This document shows, one piece after another, positions 1 to 8,769 of a stretch of DNA of 64,000 nt; the first letter of the stretch is position 1, and each line of letters starts with the position of its first letter. The notes below the pieces were generated by a model. The model was not told the origin of the DNA and searched no databases. It worked only from the letters and a program-made list of their open reading frames with translations. The DNA lies in the NCBI RefSeq assembly GCF_000971975.1, contig NZ_LAQO01000033.1:32536-96535 (forward strand), given 5' to 3'. A program made the position numbers and the translations under genes. This DNA comes from Paenibacillus algorifonticola. GTDB taxonomy: Bacteria; Bacillota; Bacilli; Paenibacillales; Paenibacillaceae.

Positions 1-282
1 GCTAATCCATTGGACCGCTTTAGCTGCAATCGCTTTCTTTTGCTCCGTTGATGTAATCTCCCGCTCGGAAAAGCTTGGTTCAAAGTTAACGCTGCGGATT
101 GAGATCGCTCCGCCATGTGTGCGCTTGAGCAGTCCGGCTTCCTCCATCTCCCGCAAATCCCGTCGAATCGTCGACTCCGATACTTGAAATTTTTCACATA
201 GAGCCTGAAGGTCAACGCGCTTCTGTTCTTCCACTAAAGCTAAAATTAAATTTTTGCGTTCCTCGCCAAAAATATTCCTCAC
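1..282 (-). CDS. DeoR-family transcriptional regulator, 5' end only (runs off the window)
   Basis: The 94 visible residues begin VRNIFGEERKNLILALVEEQ and carry the classic DeoR N-terminal winged helix: a helix-turn-helix around residues 20-45 with SESTIRRDLREMEEAGLLKR, then the THGGAI turn that closes the domain. Sugar-phosphate-responsive regulators of this family repress carbohydrate operons; the effector domain lies beyond position 1, so the sugar is unknown. A GTG at 282 is the likely start because an in-frame TAA lies six codons upstream and no ATG occurs between. The SD is weak. The gene is divergent from the acetyltransferase at 556, and repeated motifs in the gap suggest autoregulation. 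Confidence 0.85.
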   Translation of the reverse strand, partial: MRNIFGEERKNLILALVEEQKRVDLQALCEKFQVSESTIRRDLREMEEAGLLKRTHGGAISIRSVNFEPSFSEREITSTEQKKAIAAKAVQWIS

Positions 283-295
283 CGCCTGTTTGATC

Positions 296-354
296 GTTTA
301 TGAAATCGTTCGCTCATTCAATTGAATGTTTATGAACGTTTTGTTTATAAATCG
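296..354. promoter_or_regulatory. Three direct repeats, candidate DeoR operator
   Basis: GTTTATGAAATCG (296-308), GTTTATGAACG (328-338) and GTTTATAAATCG (343-354) are near-identical direct repeats, immediately upstream of the DeoR gene start. DeoR-family proteins commonly bind direct repeats, so an autoregulatory operator is the natural reading. This is inference from position and repetition. Confidence 0.5.
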
Positions 355-555
355 ATTATATTCAGTCATTAACGCGATGTCAAATGGTTTCTTTATCTAT
401 TATTTTTACAAACGGTCATACTCAGTCATTTTGTTAGCGTTTTCAAGACAGATGTCCTGTGTCTACCCGTGACGATTCGCTCATTGCTATTTTTAAGGGT
501 AAACCTATAAAATAAGACAAGGACAAAAAAATCAATTATTGCGAGGTGTTACCTT

Positions 556-1104
556 ATGCAGCCAACACTTGAAACAGAACGATTGATTTTGAGAGCTTTT
601 AACTTAGCCGACGCAAGCAGGGTCCAGAAACTAGCCGGCAATATTGAAGTAGCAAGCACAACATTGTCTATACCTTACCCTTATCCTGACGGGGCAGCCG
701 AGGAATGGATTAGCACCAATACAATTAGAGCAAGCAATGGAGAGGGATTTCCTTTCGCAGTAACCCGCAAAGACGACCATGCCTTAATCGGCTGTATGAG
801 CTTGAATCTAAGCAAGCCGGATCAGCGAGGCGAGCTGTCCTACTGGTCAGGAAAGCCTTATTGGGGACATGGCTATGCGACAGAAGCGGCTAAGCGTGTT
901 ATCCAATTCGGCTTTGAGCAGTTGGAGTTAAATAAAATAATGGCAGCAGCCATGGCTAAAAACCCTTCTTCCTCCAATGTCATGAAAAAAGTCGGGATGA
1001 AATATGAAGGTGAATTCAAGCAGCATATTTTCAAATGGGGTGAATTTGAGGACTTGGTCTTTTACGGATTGACAAGGGCGGATTATGAGCAGCTGAATCG
1101 TTAA
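556..1104 (+). CDS. GNAT-family N-acetyltransferase (RimJ/RimL-like)
   Basis: This 182-residue protein opens with the RimJ/RimL-like signature LETERLILRAF and has the acetyl-CoA-binding stretch ELSYWSGKPYWGHGYATEAA (about residues 95-112), followed by NKIMAAAMAKNPSSSNVMKK and VGMKYEGEF, all typical of GNAT enzymes that acetylate amino groups of proteins or small molecules. The length is normal for the family. GAGGTG lies about 8 bp before the ATG. It stands alone and is divergent from the DeoR gene. The substrate cannot be told from sequence. Confidence 0.85.
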   Translation: MQPTLETERLILRAFNLADASRVQKLAGNIEVASTTLSIPYPYPDGAAEEWISTNTIRASNGEGFPFAVTRKDDHALIGCMSLNLSKPDQRGELSYWSGKPYWGHGYATEAAKRVIQFGFEQLELNKIMAAAMAKNPSSSNVMKKVGMKYEGEFKQHIFKWGEFEDLVFYGLTRADYEQLNR

Positions 1105-1178
1105 TTTTTGAATAACTGCAAGTCTGCGATAAAGGCATATCTTCAGAAATAAAAAATCTTTAATGCAACGAAAGAAAA

Positions 1179-1204
1179 GGAGGGCAGCTGCCCTCCTCTT
1201 CTTC
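1179..1204. terminator. Perfect palindrome between convergent genes
   Basis: AGGAGGGCAGCTGCCCTCCT (1179-1198) is a perfect 20-bp palindrome with A-rich DNA on the left and CTTCTTCT on the right. It lies between the acetyltransferase stop and the stop of the minus-strand gene at 1216, so it can terminate both. Confidence 0.6.
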
Positions 1205-1215
1205 TGCTTACGAGC

Positions 1216-1626
1216 TTATGATTTGTGACGACTTTTTAAAATTTCAACCTCTTCTTCCACCTTCGCAATCATGTTCCGATGGGCGTCAAGCCGATCAACG
1301 ATTACAGACGACACTTCCTCGGTAATGCGCGCTGTCTGCTCAAAGGTTGCTTCAAGCTTTAATTCCATACGTTCCAGTTGCTCATTCACTTTTCTGAAGC
1401 CTTCACGCTGACTATCAGCAAGCGCCTGATGACTTTCAGTAAGTGCTTGATGACTTTCAGTAAGTGCTTGCTGACTTTCAGTAAGTGCTTGCTGACTTTC
1501 AGCAAGTGCTTGCTGACTACTAGCAAGCGATTGTTGACCTTCTTCCAACGTTCCGACCCGTTCGTTAATGATCTTAACGACAGAAAGCAACTCCTTCAAA
1601 GTTGATTCAATAATTTTGTTTTCCAT
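1216..1626 (-). CDS. Small coiled-coil protein with perfect heptad repeats
   Basis: No named family is recognised. From the chosen start (MENKIIESTL, 136 residues) the protein has a short helical N-terminus, six seven-residue repeats of the type QQALTES (about residues 28-72), and a long C-terminal amphipathic helix (QLERMELKLEATFEQTARI, then DRLDAHRNMIAKVEEEVEIL). It has no signal peptide or membrane segment, so it is probably a cytosolic, wholly coiled-coil oligomer. An upstream ATG would add 30 residues, but GAAAGGTCGG about 9 bp before 1626 favours the shorter form. The overall style resembles small YabA- or hook-like coiled-coil proteins, but that is only an impression. Confidence 0.7.
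   Translation of the reverse strand: MENKIIESTLKELLSVVKIINERVGTLEEGQQSLASSQQALAESQQALTESQQALTESHQALTESHQALADSQREGFRKVNEQLERMELKLEATFEQTARITEEVSSVIVDRLDAHRNMIAKVEEEVEILKSRHKS
1409..1534 (-). repeat. 21-bp tandem repeat, six units, coding
   Basis: Six consecutive 21-bp units (plus-strand form gactttcagtaagtgcttgct, allowing rotation and substitutions) encode the QQALTES-type heptads. The inner units differ by only one or two bases. This points to recent slippage or unequal crossing-over and to possible copy-number variation among strains. Confidence 0.85.
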
Positions 1627-1882
1627 CAAGTCAACCGACCTTTCACTTAAATTAAGTTTAGTATGATGGAAGATTCGGAAGACGTCAAATTGCCACTGGC
1701 TTAGCAAATTTGACAAAATAGAATTAATGTGTTTGGTGATTTAAAAACTATTTTCAACCTTTATTATCCTCGTTCAAAGGGCTTGCCTCCCTGGCTTGCA
1801 GACCTGTTGAGGCAAGGATTATTTTGCAAACAATAGAAGCAAATCTTCTTAATAAAATCATGTAAACCCCACTATAAAAAAT

Positions 1883-1913
1883 AAGAGAAGGGCAGCCGCC
1901 CTCCTCTTATTTT
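1883..1913 (-). terminator. Hairpin downstream of the beta-galactosidase operon
   Basis: AAGAGAAGGGC, loop agcc, GCCCTCCTCTT is a strong stem about 50 bp beyond the GH2 gene stop. It is a probable factor-independent terminator of the 8.2-1.96 kb operon. Confidence 0.6.
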
Positions 1914-1963
1914 CACTCTCGTTATACAGCAATTCAAGCACAAATCGCTCTTTACATTAACAC

Positions 1964-4900
1964 TTATACCCGACTGATTAGGAACTCAAAAGCCAGCTCC
2001 TGATCCGCTTGGATCAAATATTCATCATGGACAGGCGCGCCCCAGCTGTCGTCTCCGCCGACACCCATTTGTCTGCCTGCTACCGTTACGACCGTATAAT
2101 GAACGTTTGGAAGCTCATGGTGATGCTGCGCACTCTCCAGCTCAAATGCGGTATAAGGCGCAATATTGCATTCCACAGGCTGAGTCGCTGGTGCCGAAAT
2201 GCGAATGCCTCGTCCGAGATCATTCGTAATGCTTACGCGGCGGACGCCCGTACGATTGCCCGACTCTTGCGGGACAACATAACCGGATACATTATCTGCG
2301 GCAACGTTTTGGAATTCGCCAAGGCGCGCCCCGAATGCACGGTCAATGTAGTTTTCGTCCGGACCCATCGCATACCAGTCCAGCTTATGATAATCCGCAG
2401 GCACCTTGAACGAAAGAGCGAAAATCGGCAGCTTCGGCAAATTCGCCGCTCCCTCATAACGCGATTTCACTTGCACGCTTCCGTCACCCAGCACCGTATA
2501 GGCCACTGTCACCAATACATCGGCGCTAATGCTAAGACGATATTGGAACGTCACCGTTGCTGTTCCCGCCTCTTCTGTCAAAACAACGCTAATGCATTTG
2601 CGTGTCAAGCTGGCAGCAAACCACATGCCGGAATCAAAACCAAGCGAAAATCCTTTGTCATTATCCGTCGTTGCCCGCCAGAACAGCGGAGCCGGAGGCA
2701 GTGCAATCATCTCTTTGCCCGCATAGTTGACCGAGGTCAGCGTGCCTGCCTGCTTGGAGAACATGATGCTGAAATCGCGGCCATGCACACCGATGTTGAC
2801 ATCGCCTTCTACGACGCGCAGTTCTCCTGCTGGAAGGATCGCAGCTTCCTTTTGCTCCACTAAAAATAAAAATTGTCCGAACGACAGCTCATGTCCTGCA
2901 TCCGCCCAAAGCGTGCTTTCCTTCAGCTGCAAGGACGCGTGGATAACATACTCACCCGCTTGCTCTACCGCCGGAAGCGCAACTGGAATGTAGGCTTCGC
3001 TTTGTGCAGCTACGTTAACTTCGCTTACGCTGCGGAAAATTTCCGCGCCTTCCAGATGCAGCTTAATGACCAGCTCATAAGCAGCTGTTCCTTCAAATAG
3101 ATTTTCATTGACGATTTTCACGCCTTCGCGGTCAGGAAGCAGCTTGATGTTCTGGTAGAGGAACTTCACTTCCTGCATTTTCGGTGATACTTTCCGATCG
3201 GCATAGACGATACCGTTCGTACAGAAATTATAATCGGTTGCACGGTCGTCGAAGTCGCCGCCATACGCGAGGAACTCTTTGCCGAAGCGGTCTTTTTTCA
3301 CAATGACCTGATCGATGTAATCCCAAATAAAGCCGCCTTGGTACAACGCATATTTTTGCTCAAGCTCTGTATATTTGTGCATGCCGCCAACCGAGTTGCC
3401 CATTGCATGCATGTATTCGCAGCTGATGTAAGGCTTTTGTGGATTATCGTTCAAATAAAGCTCGATATCTGCTGGCTTCGCATACATGCGGCTCTCCATG
3501 TCGCTCGTGGCGTCATAGTCGCGATTATGGAATACACCTTCATAATGAACGAGGCGGCTAGGGTCAGCGCTGCGGAAATAGTTCGAAACGTTCAGCAGCA
3601 CCTCGCCTGCGTAAGCTTCATTGCCGACCGACCAGATTAAAATGGATGGGTGGTTTTTGTCACGCTCGACCATAGAAATCGCCCGATCCATCACGATATC
3701 CTGCCATTCTGGCTTATTCGCAGGAACGTTCCACGATGGCTCAACAGCACCCATTTTTTGCCATGAGCCATGCGTTTCCAAATTCATTTCGTCAATGACA
3801 TACAGTCCATACACGTCACACAGCTCATACCATAACGATTGGTTCGGGTAATGGGAGGTGCGAACAGCATTTAGATTGTTTTGCTTCATCGTCTTAATAT
3901 CCCACAGCATATCGCCTGCCGTAATCGCCCGTCCTCTGCGGGGATTAAATTCGTGGCGGTTAACGCCTTTGAAAACAATCCGTTTGCCGTTGATATGCAT
4001 CACTTTATCGATCATCTCGAATTTGCGGAAGCCTACGCGCTGCGGAACTACTTCAAGGAGTTCGCCTGCAGCATTATAAACTTCTACGTACAGTTTATAT
4101 AAATATGGATTTTCCGCATTCCACAGCGACACCGCTCCTGCATCAAGCGAAGCCGTCCATGCCGCAGCTTCAGTTGCCTTTGCAGCTCCAACCGCTACCT
4201 TATGTCCATCTGCATCCTTCAGTACAAGCTTCATGCTTGCGCCTTCAACCGCACCGCTCAGCTTCAAATCTACCAGCAGCTTGCCTTGCTCATAAGCCGC
4301 ATCAAGCTCCGTTTTTACAAACAGGTCACGAACATGGATCGCTGGAACGGTATACAAATAGACGTCGCGGAAAATACCGGAAAACCGCCAAAAATCCTGA
4401 TCCTCGAGCCAGCTTCCCGTGCTGCGCTGATAAACTTCAACTGCGAGCCTGTTGTCTCCCTCCTGCAAATATGGAGTCAAATCAAATTCGGCCGGTGTAA
4501 AGCTGTCCTCGCTGTAGCCAACGAATTGTCCATTCAGCCATACATAGAAGGCCGATTCTACGCCTTGAAAAGATATATATACCGGCTTGCCCAGCATGTT
4601 CTGCGGCACGGAAAAATGCTTTACATAGCTTCCAACGGGATTATCATTTTCTGAAATTGCCGGCGGACGCAGCTCATGATGTCCATCCCATGGATACATC
4701 GTATTTACATATTGCGGCTTGCCGAAGCCTTGAAGCTGAATATGGCCTGGCACCTCGATCGCTTCCCAGCTGTCGCTATTAAAATTTTGCTCGTAAAAAG
4801 AAGCCGGACGATCAGCAGGTCTCACAGCATAGTTGAACTTCCAGCTGCCATTCAGGCTGTGGCGCAGACGCATGCTGCCATCTGCCTCCGCCTCTGCTGC

Positions 4901-4999
4901 GGTTTCATAATAACGGTGATCGGAATGGGCAGGCAGGCGGTTAACAGCAAATACACTTACATCAGTTAGCCAGTCGAGGCTCGGTTTTGCAGTAGTCAT
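1964..4999 (-). CDS. lacZ: Beta-galactosidase, glycoside hydrolase family 2 (LacZ type)
   Basis: This 1011-residue enzyme has LacZ-type length and order: sugar-binding jelly roll (VPGHIQLQGFGKPQYVN), immunoglobulin-like domain, TIM barrel and C-terminal beta-galactosidase small-chain domain. The barrel shows VRTSHYPNQSLWYELCD, the acid/base glutamate in WSVGNEAYAG (about E461) and the nucleophile in SCEYMHAMGNS (about E528). There is no signal peptide, so it hydrolyses beta-galactosides in the cytoplasm after uptake. The start at 4999 (MTTAKPSLDW) has GGAGG about 10 bp upstream; a longer reading adds 18 residues of leader. It is the last gene of the ABC operon, 84 bp after the permease, which suggests that the transported sugar is a beta-galactoside. 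Confidence 0.95.
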   Translation of the reverse strand: MTTAKPSLDWLTDVSVFAVNRLPAHSDHRYYETAAEAEADGSMRLRHSLNGSWKFNYAVRPADRPASFYEQNFNSDSWEAIEVPGHIQLQGFGKPQYVNTMYPWDGHHELRPPAISENDNPVGSYVKHFSVPQNMLGKPVYISFQGVESAFYVWLNGQFVGYSEDSFTPAEFDLTPYLQEGDNRLAVEVYQRSTGSWLEDQDFWRFSGIFRDVYLYTVPAIHVRDLFVKTELDAAYEQGKLLVDLKLSGAVEGASMKLVLKDADGHKVAVGAAKATEAAAWTASLDAGAVSLWNAENPYLYKLYVEVYNAAGELLEVVPQRVGFRKFEMIDKVMHINGKRIVFKGVNRHEFNPRRGRAITAGDMLWDIKTMKQNNLNAVRTSHYPNQSLWYELCDVYGLYVIDEMNLETHGSWQKMGAVEPSWNVPANKPEWQDIVMDRAISMVERDKNHPSILIWSVGNEAYAGEVLLNVSNYFRSADPSRLVHYEGVFHNRDYDATSDMESRMYAKPADIELYLNDNPQKPYISCEYMHAMGNSVGGMHKYTELEQKYALYQGGFIWDYIDQVIVKKDRFGKEFLAYGGDFDDRATDYNFCTNGIVYADRKVSPKMQEVKFLYQNIKLLPDREGVKIVNENLFEGTAAYELVIKLHLEGAEIFRSVSEVNVAAQSEAYIPVALPAVEQAGEYVIHASLQLKESTLWADAGHELSFGQFLFLVEQKEAAILPAGELRVVEGDVNIGVHGRDFSIMFSKQAGTLTSVNYAGKEMIALPPAPLFWRATTDNDKGFSLGFDSGMWFAASLTRKCISVVLTEEAGTATVTFQYRLSISADVLVTVAYTVLGDGSVQVKSRYEGAANLPKLPIFALSFKVPADYHKLDWYAMGPDENYIDRAFGARLGEFQNVAADNVSGYVVPQESGNRTGVRRVSITNDLGRGIRISAPATQPVECNIAPYTAFELESAQHHHELPNVHYTVVTVAGRQMGVGGDDSWGAPVHDEYLIQADQELAFEFLISRV

Positions 5000-5083
5000 A
5001 AAATAATTCCTCCATAACGTAGATGATAAGTCAGGCGGCTGCATGCTCGGCATGCAGCCGCCTATCCCTTGCTTTTAAGTTAA

Positions 5084-5908
5084 TTATTTGACCGAACCGG
5101 TCATACCCGCTACAAAATGTCTTTGCATCAGGAAGAATACAAGCGCTGTCGGAATCGTTGAAATAACGATTGCCATCATGATCATGCCGTAATCCGGCGT
5201 GTAGCTGGAGCCCAGATTGGAGATCAGCATTGGAATGGTACGCTTGTCTGGCGATTGCAGCACGATAAGCGGCCACAAGTAGTTGTTCCAGCTCGACATG
5301 AACGTAATAATTCCCGCTGCCGCATACGTCGTTTTCATCGTCGGCACATAAATGCGGAAGAACAGGGCCAGCTCGTTCAAGCCATCAATACGGCCTGCTT
5401 CAAGCAGCTCTTTCGGAAACATTTTAGTGTTTTGACGGAAAAAGAAGATGAGAAACGCTGTCGTCATCGTCGGCAGCACTACGCCCGAAAGGGTATCAAG
5501 CCCTAGAAACGGGACGCTGCTCGAAATTCCCGCGAACATTTGATAGAGCGGAACCATAATCGCCGCGAACGGAATCATCATCGACAGCAGCAAAATTGTG
5601 AAGACGATGTCCTTCGCCTTGCTTTTGTAAATTTCAAAGCCGTACCCTGCAAGCGAAGCAATCAGCATCGCCAGCAGCGTCGTCGAAATGGAGATTTTAG
5701 CCGAGTTCATGAGCGCCGGCACAATGTCGACCGAGCTGAACAAGTTATTAATATTTTCAATAAGCTTGCTGCCTGGAAGCAGTCTGCCCTGCGTTACATC
5801 TGAGGAGCTGTTCGTCGCGCTGACGATCATCCACAGAAACGGGAAAATGGAAATGAACGCTGCAACGCTGAGAAAAATATAAACCGATACCCGTTTTAGC
5901 TTATCCAT
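5084..5908 (-). CDS. Sugar ABC transporter permease, MalG/LacG type
   Basis: This 274-residue inner-membrane protein has six predicted spans, beginning with RVSVYIFLSVAAFISIFPFLW, and the EAGRIDGLNELALFFRIYVP loop (EAA motif) that docks onto the ATPase. It is one half of the membrane channel of a CUT1 sugar importer. The ATG at 5908 has AGGTGA upstream and overlaps the 3' end of the preceding permease by 8 bp (ATGGATAA), so translation is probably coupled. No ATPase gene is present; a shared MsmX/MsmK-type ATPase encoded elsewhere is expected. Confidence 0.93.
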   Translation of the reverse strand: MDKLKRVSVYIFLSVAAFISIFPFLWMIVSATNSSSDVTQGRLLPGSKLIENINNLFSSVDIVPALMNSAKISISTTLLAMLIASLAGYGFEIYKSKAKDIVFTILLLSMMIPFAAIMVPLYQMFAGISSSVPFLGLDTLSGVVLPTMTTAFLIFFFRQNTKMFPKELLEAGRIDGLNELALFFRIYVPTMKTTYAAAGIITFMSSWNNYLWPLIVLQSPDKRTIPMLISNLGSSYTPDYGMIMMAIVISTIPTALVFFLMQRHFVAGMTGSVK

Positions 5909-6797
5909 TTTTATCACCTGCCGCTTTAAACTGAACAAATGCCAAAATAATAATCATAATTACGATAGAATAAGACACCGTTGCTGCATATCCGAAATCT
6001 GCGGAATATTTGAAGGACAGATTGTAAATGTACTGGGAGATGGACATAGACGCGTTACCCGGTCCGCCCTTCGTAATGTTCACAACCTCGTCGAACAGCT
6101 GCAGTGTACCGATAGTCGATGTAATGGATGTAAATAAAATAATAGGTTTAAGCAATGGCATTGTAATACCGAAAAACTGTCTCGTCGAGGAAGCTCCGTC
6201 GATTTTGGCAGCCTCATAAATCGAATGGTCAATATTTTGCAGAGCTGATAGATAGAAAATCATGTTGTAGCCCGTCCAGCGCCATGTAATGGCAATAATA
6301 ACCGTAATTTTAGCCCAAAATGGATCTGTTATCCATTGAATAGGCGTGCCAATCAGATGCAGCTTGAGCAGCAATTGGTTCACAAGGCCGTCGCCTGCGA
6401 ATAAGTATTTGAATATAACCGAGTAGGCAACAAGTGAAGTAACCGCCGGCAGGAATATCGCTGTGCGGAAAAAGCCCTTCAGCTTCAGCTTGCTGTCATT
6501 GAGCAGCACGGAAATAAACATGGCCAGCACAATCATAACCGGTACTTGAATGATCAGATAAATAAATGTATTCTTTAACGCCACACGGAACGTCTGATCA
6601 CTGAATAGACGAATGTAGTTGTCAAAACCAACGTAGTGGAGGTTCATCCCTTTGCCTGATTTGAACGAGAGAAGAAGCGCTTGAATCATTGGGTAAAAAT
6701 AAAAGGATGCGATTAGCACGACGGCAACGATGACGAACAGCCATCCCGTCAAGTTAGCTCGATTACGAATTTTTATGCCAGGCTGCGCTGATTTCAC
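5901..6797 (-). CDS. Sugar ABC transporter permease, MalF/LacF type
   Basis: This 298-residue membrane protein starts with a hydrophobic segment (LFVIVAVVLIASFYFYPMIQ), has about six spans, and carries the EAAKIDGASSTRQFFGITMP coupling loop. It pairs with the downstream MalG-type permease in a CUT1 importer. It starts at GTG, with AAAGGGG about 12 bp upstream; this initiation region closely resembles that of the binding-protein gene ahead of it (AAAGGGGTTaGGcTTTCGTG against AAAGGGGTTGGGTTTCGTG). It is 131 bp downstream of the binding-protein gene, with a hairpin in the gap. Confidence 0.93.
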   Translation of the reverse strand: MKSAQPGIKIRNRANLTGWLFVIVAVVLIASFYFYPMIQALLLSFKSGKGMNLHYVGFDNYIRLFSDQTFRVALKNTFIYLIIQVPVMIVLAMFISVLLNDSKLKLKGFFRTAIFLPAVTSLVAYSVIFKYLFAGDGLVNQLLLKLHLIGTPIQWITDPFWAKITVIIAITWRWTGYNMIFYLSALQNIDHSIYEAAKIDGASSTRQFFGITMPLLKPIILFTSITSTIGTLQLFDEVVNITKGGPGNASMSISQYIYNLSFKYSADFGYAATVSYSIVIMIIILAFVQFKAAGDKNG

Positions 6798-6826
6798 GAA
6801 AGCCTAACCCCTTTCTTCACGGAAAT

Positions 6827-6905
6827 AAAATCTCGGGGCAATCGCCGCCCCCGCCCATCCAAGCACGAGCTTTTCTGGCGAGGGCTTGTGATCACCCAAG
6901 ATTTT
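6827..6905 (-). promoter_or_regulatory. Intercistronic stem-loop after the binding-protein gene
   Basis: AAAATCTCGGGG (6827-6838) can pair with the complementary stretch CCCAAGATTTT at 6895-6905, enclosing a smaller CCAAGC/GCTTG stem. Hairpins behind a solute-binding-protein gene usually stabilise its transcript or partly terminate, giving more binding protein than permease. The pairing is visible; the role is inferred. Confidence 0.5.
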
Positions 6906-6928
6906 ATTCATCTGCCGTATGGTCGAAT

Positions 6929-8224
6929 TTATTTAACTTGTGTTTCTGCTTGAGCTTGAGCATCAGCCAATACTTGATCGATTGCTTTGCCGCCCATGAA
7001 GTTTTGCATTTCTACAACAAGAATGTCCTCGATTGCATACGTATGCATACCGTAGTTAACTCTTGGAATTTCAGCTGTCCATTTTGCAAAATCAGCTACA
7101 ACTTTTTGTCCGCCGAAGAAATCGTCAGCTGCTTTGTAAGCTTCGCCGTCAGCTGCTGCTTTCAGTGTGCCGATTGCGCCGATATCTGTAGCAAGCTTCT
7201 GGTACAGATCCACATCGGAACCGAATGTTTCTTTCAAAAATTCAGCTGCCGCTTCCTTGCCATCAACGTTCATTACATACCACGAGCTGCCGCCAAGGTT
7301 CGAAGCGCGAACGGAATCAGCGTTGTTCGCCAGTTTAGGGAACGGTACAACCGCCCATTTGCCGGACTGCGATGCTTCTGCTTTAACCGAAGCGGTAATC
7401 CAGTTGCCCGTTGGAACGCTTGCTACTTCGCCGCTGTTAAACGCACCTACAAACTGGCTCCAGTCGGAAGTCACTTTTACAATGTCCGCTTCCATCAGTT
7501 TCTTGTACGTTTCAAACGCTTCTTTCAAAGCCGGGTTGCCTGCCAGATCCGGCGTTACGCCGTCATCTTTCAAATACCACGAGCCAGCGGATTGAATCAT
7601 CATACGAATCAGGCCAAGATCGTTAGGATCTTGTGTCAGCAGTTGTTTGCCTGTTTTAGCTTTTACTGCTTTGCCGATTTCGATCAATTGGTTCCAGTCC
7701 AGCTCTTGCAGATCAGCTACTTTGTAGCCAGCTTGCTCCAAGTAGTCTGTTCTTACATAAAGACCAGTTACACCGGAGTCGAATGGTACGCCGTATTGTT
7801 TGCCGTCAAGGCTTGTCGGTCCGATTTTGTAATCGGCAAAGTCTGCCGGTTTGATGTAATCCGTTAGGTCAAAGAAAGCATCCGGGTAAGCTTGCAAGAA
7901 GCTTTGCGCACGGTAATCTTCAATCAAAATAATGGTTGGAAGGCCTTTCGTTGTACCCGAGTTTAGACCTGCATTCAGCTTTTGAATAATGTCAGCTTGT
8001 GCATTTTCAACAATGTTAAGTTTTACGCCGGAATCAGGGTGCTTAGCGGCATAAGCCTCACCCGCACGCTCCATAGCGCCGATGTTAAACGTTTTGTCCC
8101 AAGCCCAAACGGTAAGTTCTTTTGTAGCGTCTCCGCTGCCTGTGTTTGTAGCATCGTTTGTTTTAGCTGAACATGCTGTGAGCAGCACGAAGCTGGCCAA
8201 TAGGATGGCAAGCATTTTTTTCAC
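6929..8224 (-). CDS. Extracellular sugar-binding lipoprotein of the ABC transporter
   Basis: From the GTG at 8224 the protein has 431 residues: a lipoprotein signal (VKKMLAILLASFVLLTACSA, lipobox LTAC) and then a family 1 solute-binding domain (ELTVWAWDKTF, GVPFDSGVTGLYVRTDYLEQ, GEVASVPTGNW). It is anchored outside the membrane and delivers sugar to the two downstream permeases. The start has AAAGGGG about 11 bp upstream; a longer reading of 482 residues would bury the signal peptide and is rejected. The first gene of the operon, with a cre candidate just upstream, it is probably under catabolite repression. The beta-galactosidase in the operon suggests a galactoside ligand. Confidence 0.93.
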   Translation of the reverse strand: MKKMLAILLASFVLLTACSAKTNDATNTGSGDATKELTVWAWDKTFNIGAMERAGEAYAAKHPDSGVKLNIVENAQADIIQKLNAGLNSGTTKGLPTIILIEDYRAQSFLQAYPDAFFDLTDYIKPADFADYKIGPTSLDGKQYGVPFDSGVTGLYVRTDYLEQAGYKVADLQELDWNQLIEIGKAVKAKTGKQLLTQDPNDLGLIRMMIQSAGSWYLKDDGVTPDLAGNPALKEAFETYKKLMEADIVKVTSDWSQFVGAFNSGEVASVPTGNWITASVKAEASQSGKWAVVPFPKLANNADSVRASNLGGSSWYVMNVDGKEAAAEFLKETFGSDVDLYQKLATDIGAIGTLKAAADGEAYKAADDFFGGQKVVADFAKWTAEIPRVNYGMHTYAIEDILVVEMQNFMGGKAIDQVLADAQAQAETQVK

Positions 8225-8257
8225 GAAACCCAACCCCTTTATTATTGTCTGCGTAAC

Positions 8258-8271
8258 TGAAAGCGTTTGCC
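8258..8271 (-). promoter_or_regulatory. Candidate cre site (CcpA)
   Basis: TGAAAGCGTTTGCC matches the cre consensus TGWAARCGYTWNCW at 13 of 14 positions. It lies 34-47 bp before the GTG of the binding-protein gene, so CcpA binding would block transcription of the lactose-type operon when preferred sugars are present. Confidence 0.65.
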
Positions 8272-8440
8272 GGCTAACGTTATTCATTATAACAATCTGT
8301 TTATTGCATTCGATAGCAATATCTTTATAGGGATTTGTTATTCTTTTATTTGATATACAACAGTGATTTTTTACCAATAGTAATTAATTTGCTTATTGGT
8401 AATATATTTAGACACTTGATGGGAAGGAATAGATACTTCT

Positions 8441-8557
8441 GGTAAAGATTGGCTGCGCTGCGTGAAAACATTTAAAGGTGGGGATCCAATAACCAAGACG
8501 TGCGCGCAAGCGTTTTCTCCTACCAAATCCTTTTCACTCCGCTCCGCCTCCCCCATC
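8441..8557. repeat. Dispersed palindromic repeat, degenerate copy C
   Basis: The left end has GGCTGCGCTGCGTGAAAACA (8451-8470) and the right end, read on the minus strand, has GGCGGAGCGGAGTGAAAAGG (8531-8550). These match the two ends of the copies near 15.4 and 28.1 kb, although the interior is short and altered. It occupies the gap between the binding-protein gene and the TetR gene. Apparent reading frames here are by-products of the repeat. Confidence 0.6.
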
Positions 8558-8670
8558 CGGCTTCTCTTCACTCTACATCGTTCTTTTTCTTGGACAATCA
8601 TGCCTTGTATATGAATTTTGCTCCATCGACAGTCTGATTATACACCCAGCAAGCATTCACAAGCGCTATC

Positions 8671-8719
8671 CAAAAAAAACAGTGGCTGATGCAGGTTTAA
8701 CCTGACAGCCACTGTTTTT
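8671..8719 (-). terminator. Terminator of the TetR gene
   Basis: AAAAACAGTGGCTG pairs with CAGCCACTGTTTTT across a 17-base loop, with an A-run on the left that becomes a U-run on the minus strand. It lies about 50 bp beyond the stop at 8770. Confidence 0.85.
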
Positions 8720-8769
8720 CAATAATGAGCAAGCTCATTTTTCGTCTTTTGCAGAACGAAATCGGCATT

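Noticed and set aside
1409..1534. CRISPR-like periodic repeats
   Set aside because: The 21-bp units are contiguous, have no unique spacers, and encode a heptad coiled coil in frame.
2009..2863. Long open frame of 284 codons opposite lacZ
   Set aside because: It is antisense to a clear GH2 gene, with no SD and no family; high-GC codon bias of lacZ explains it.
8371..8601. Open frame of 76 codons on the minus strand
   Set aside because: It lies within the dispersed repeat C and its residues reflect the repeat arms; no SD and no family.
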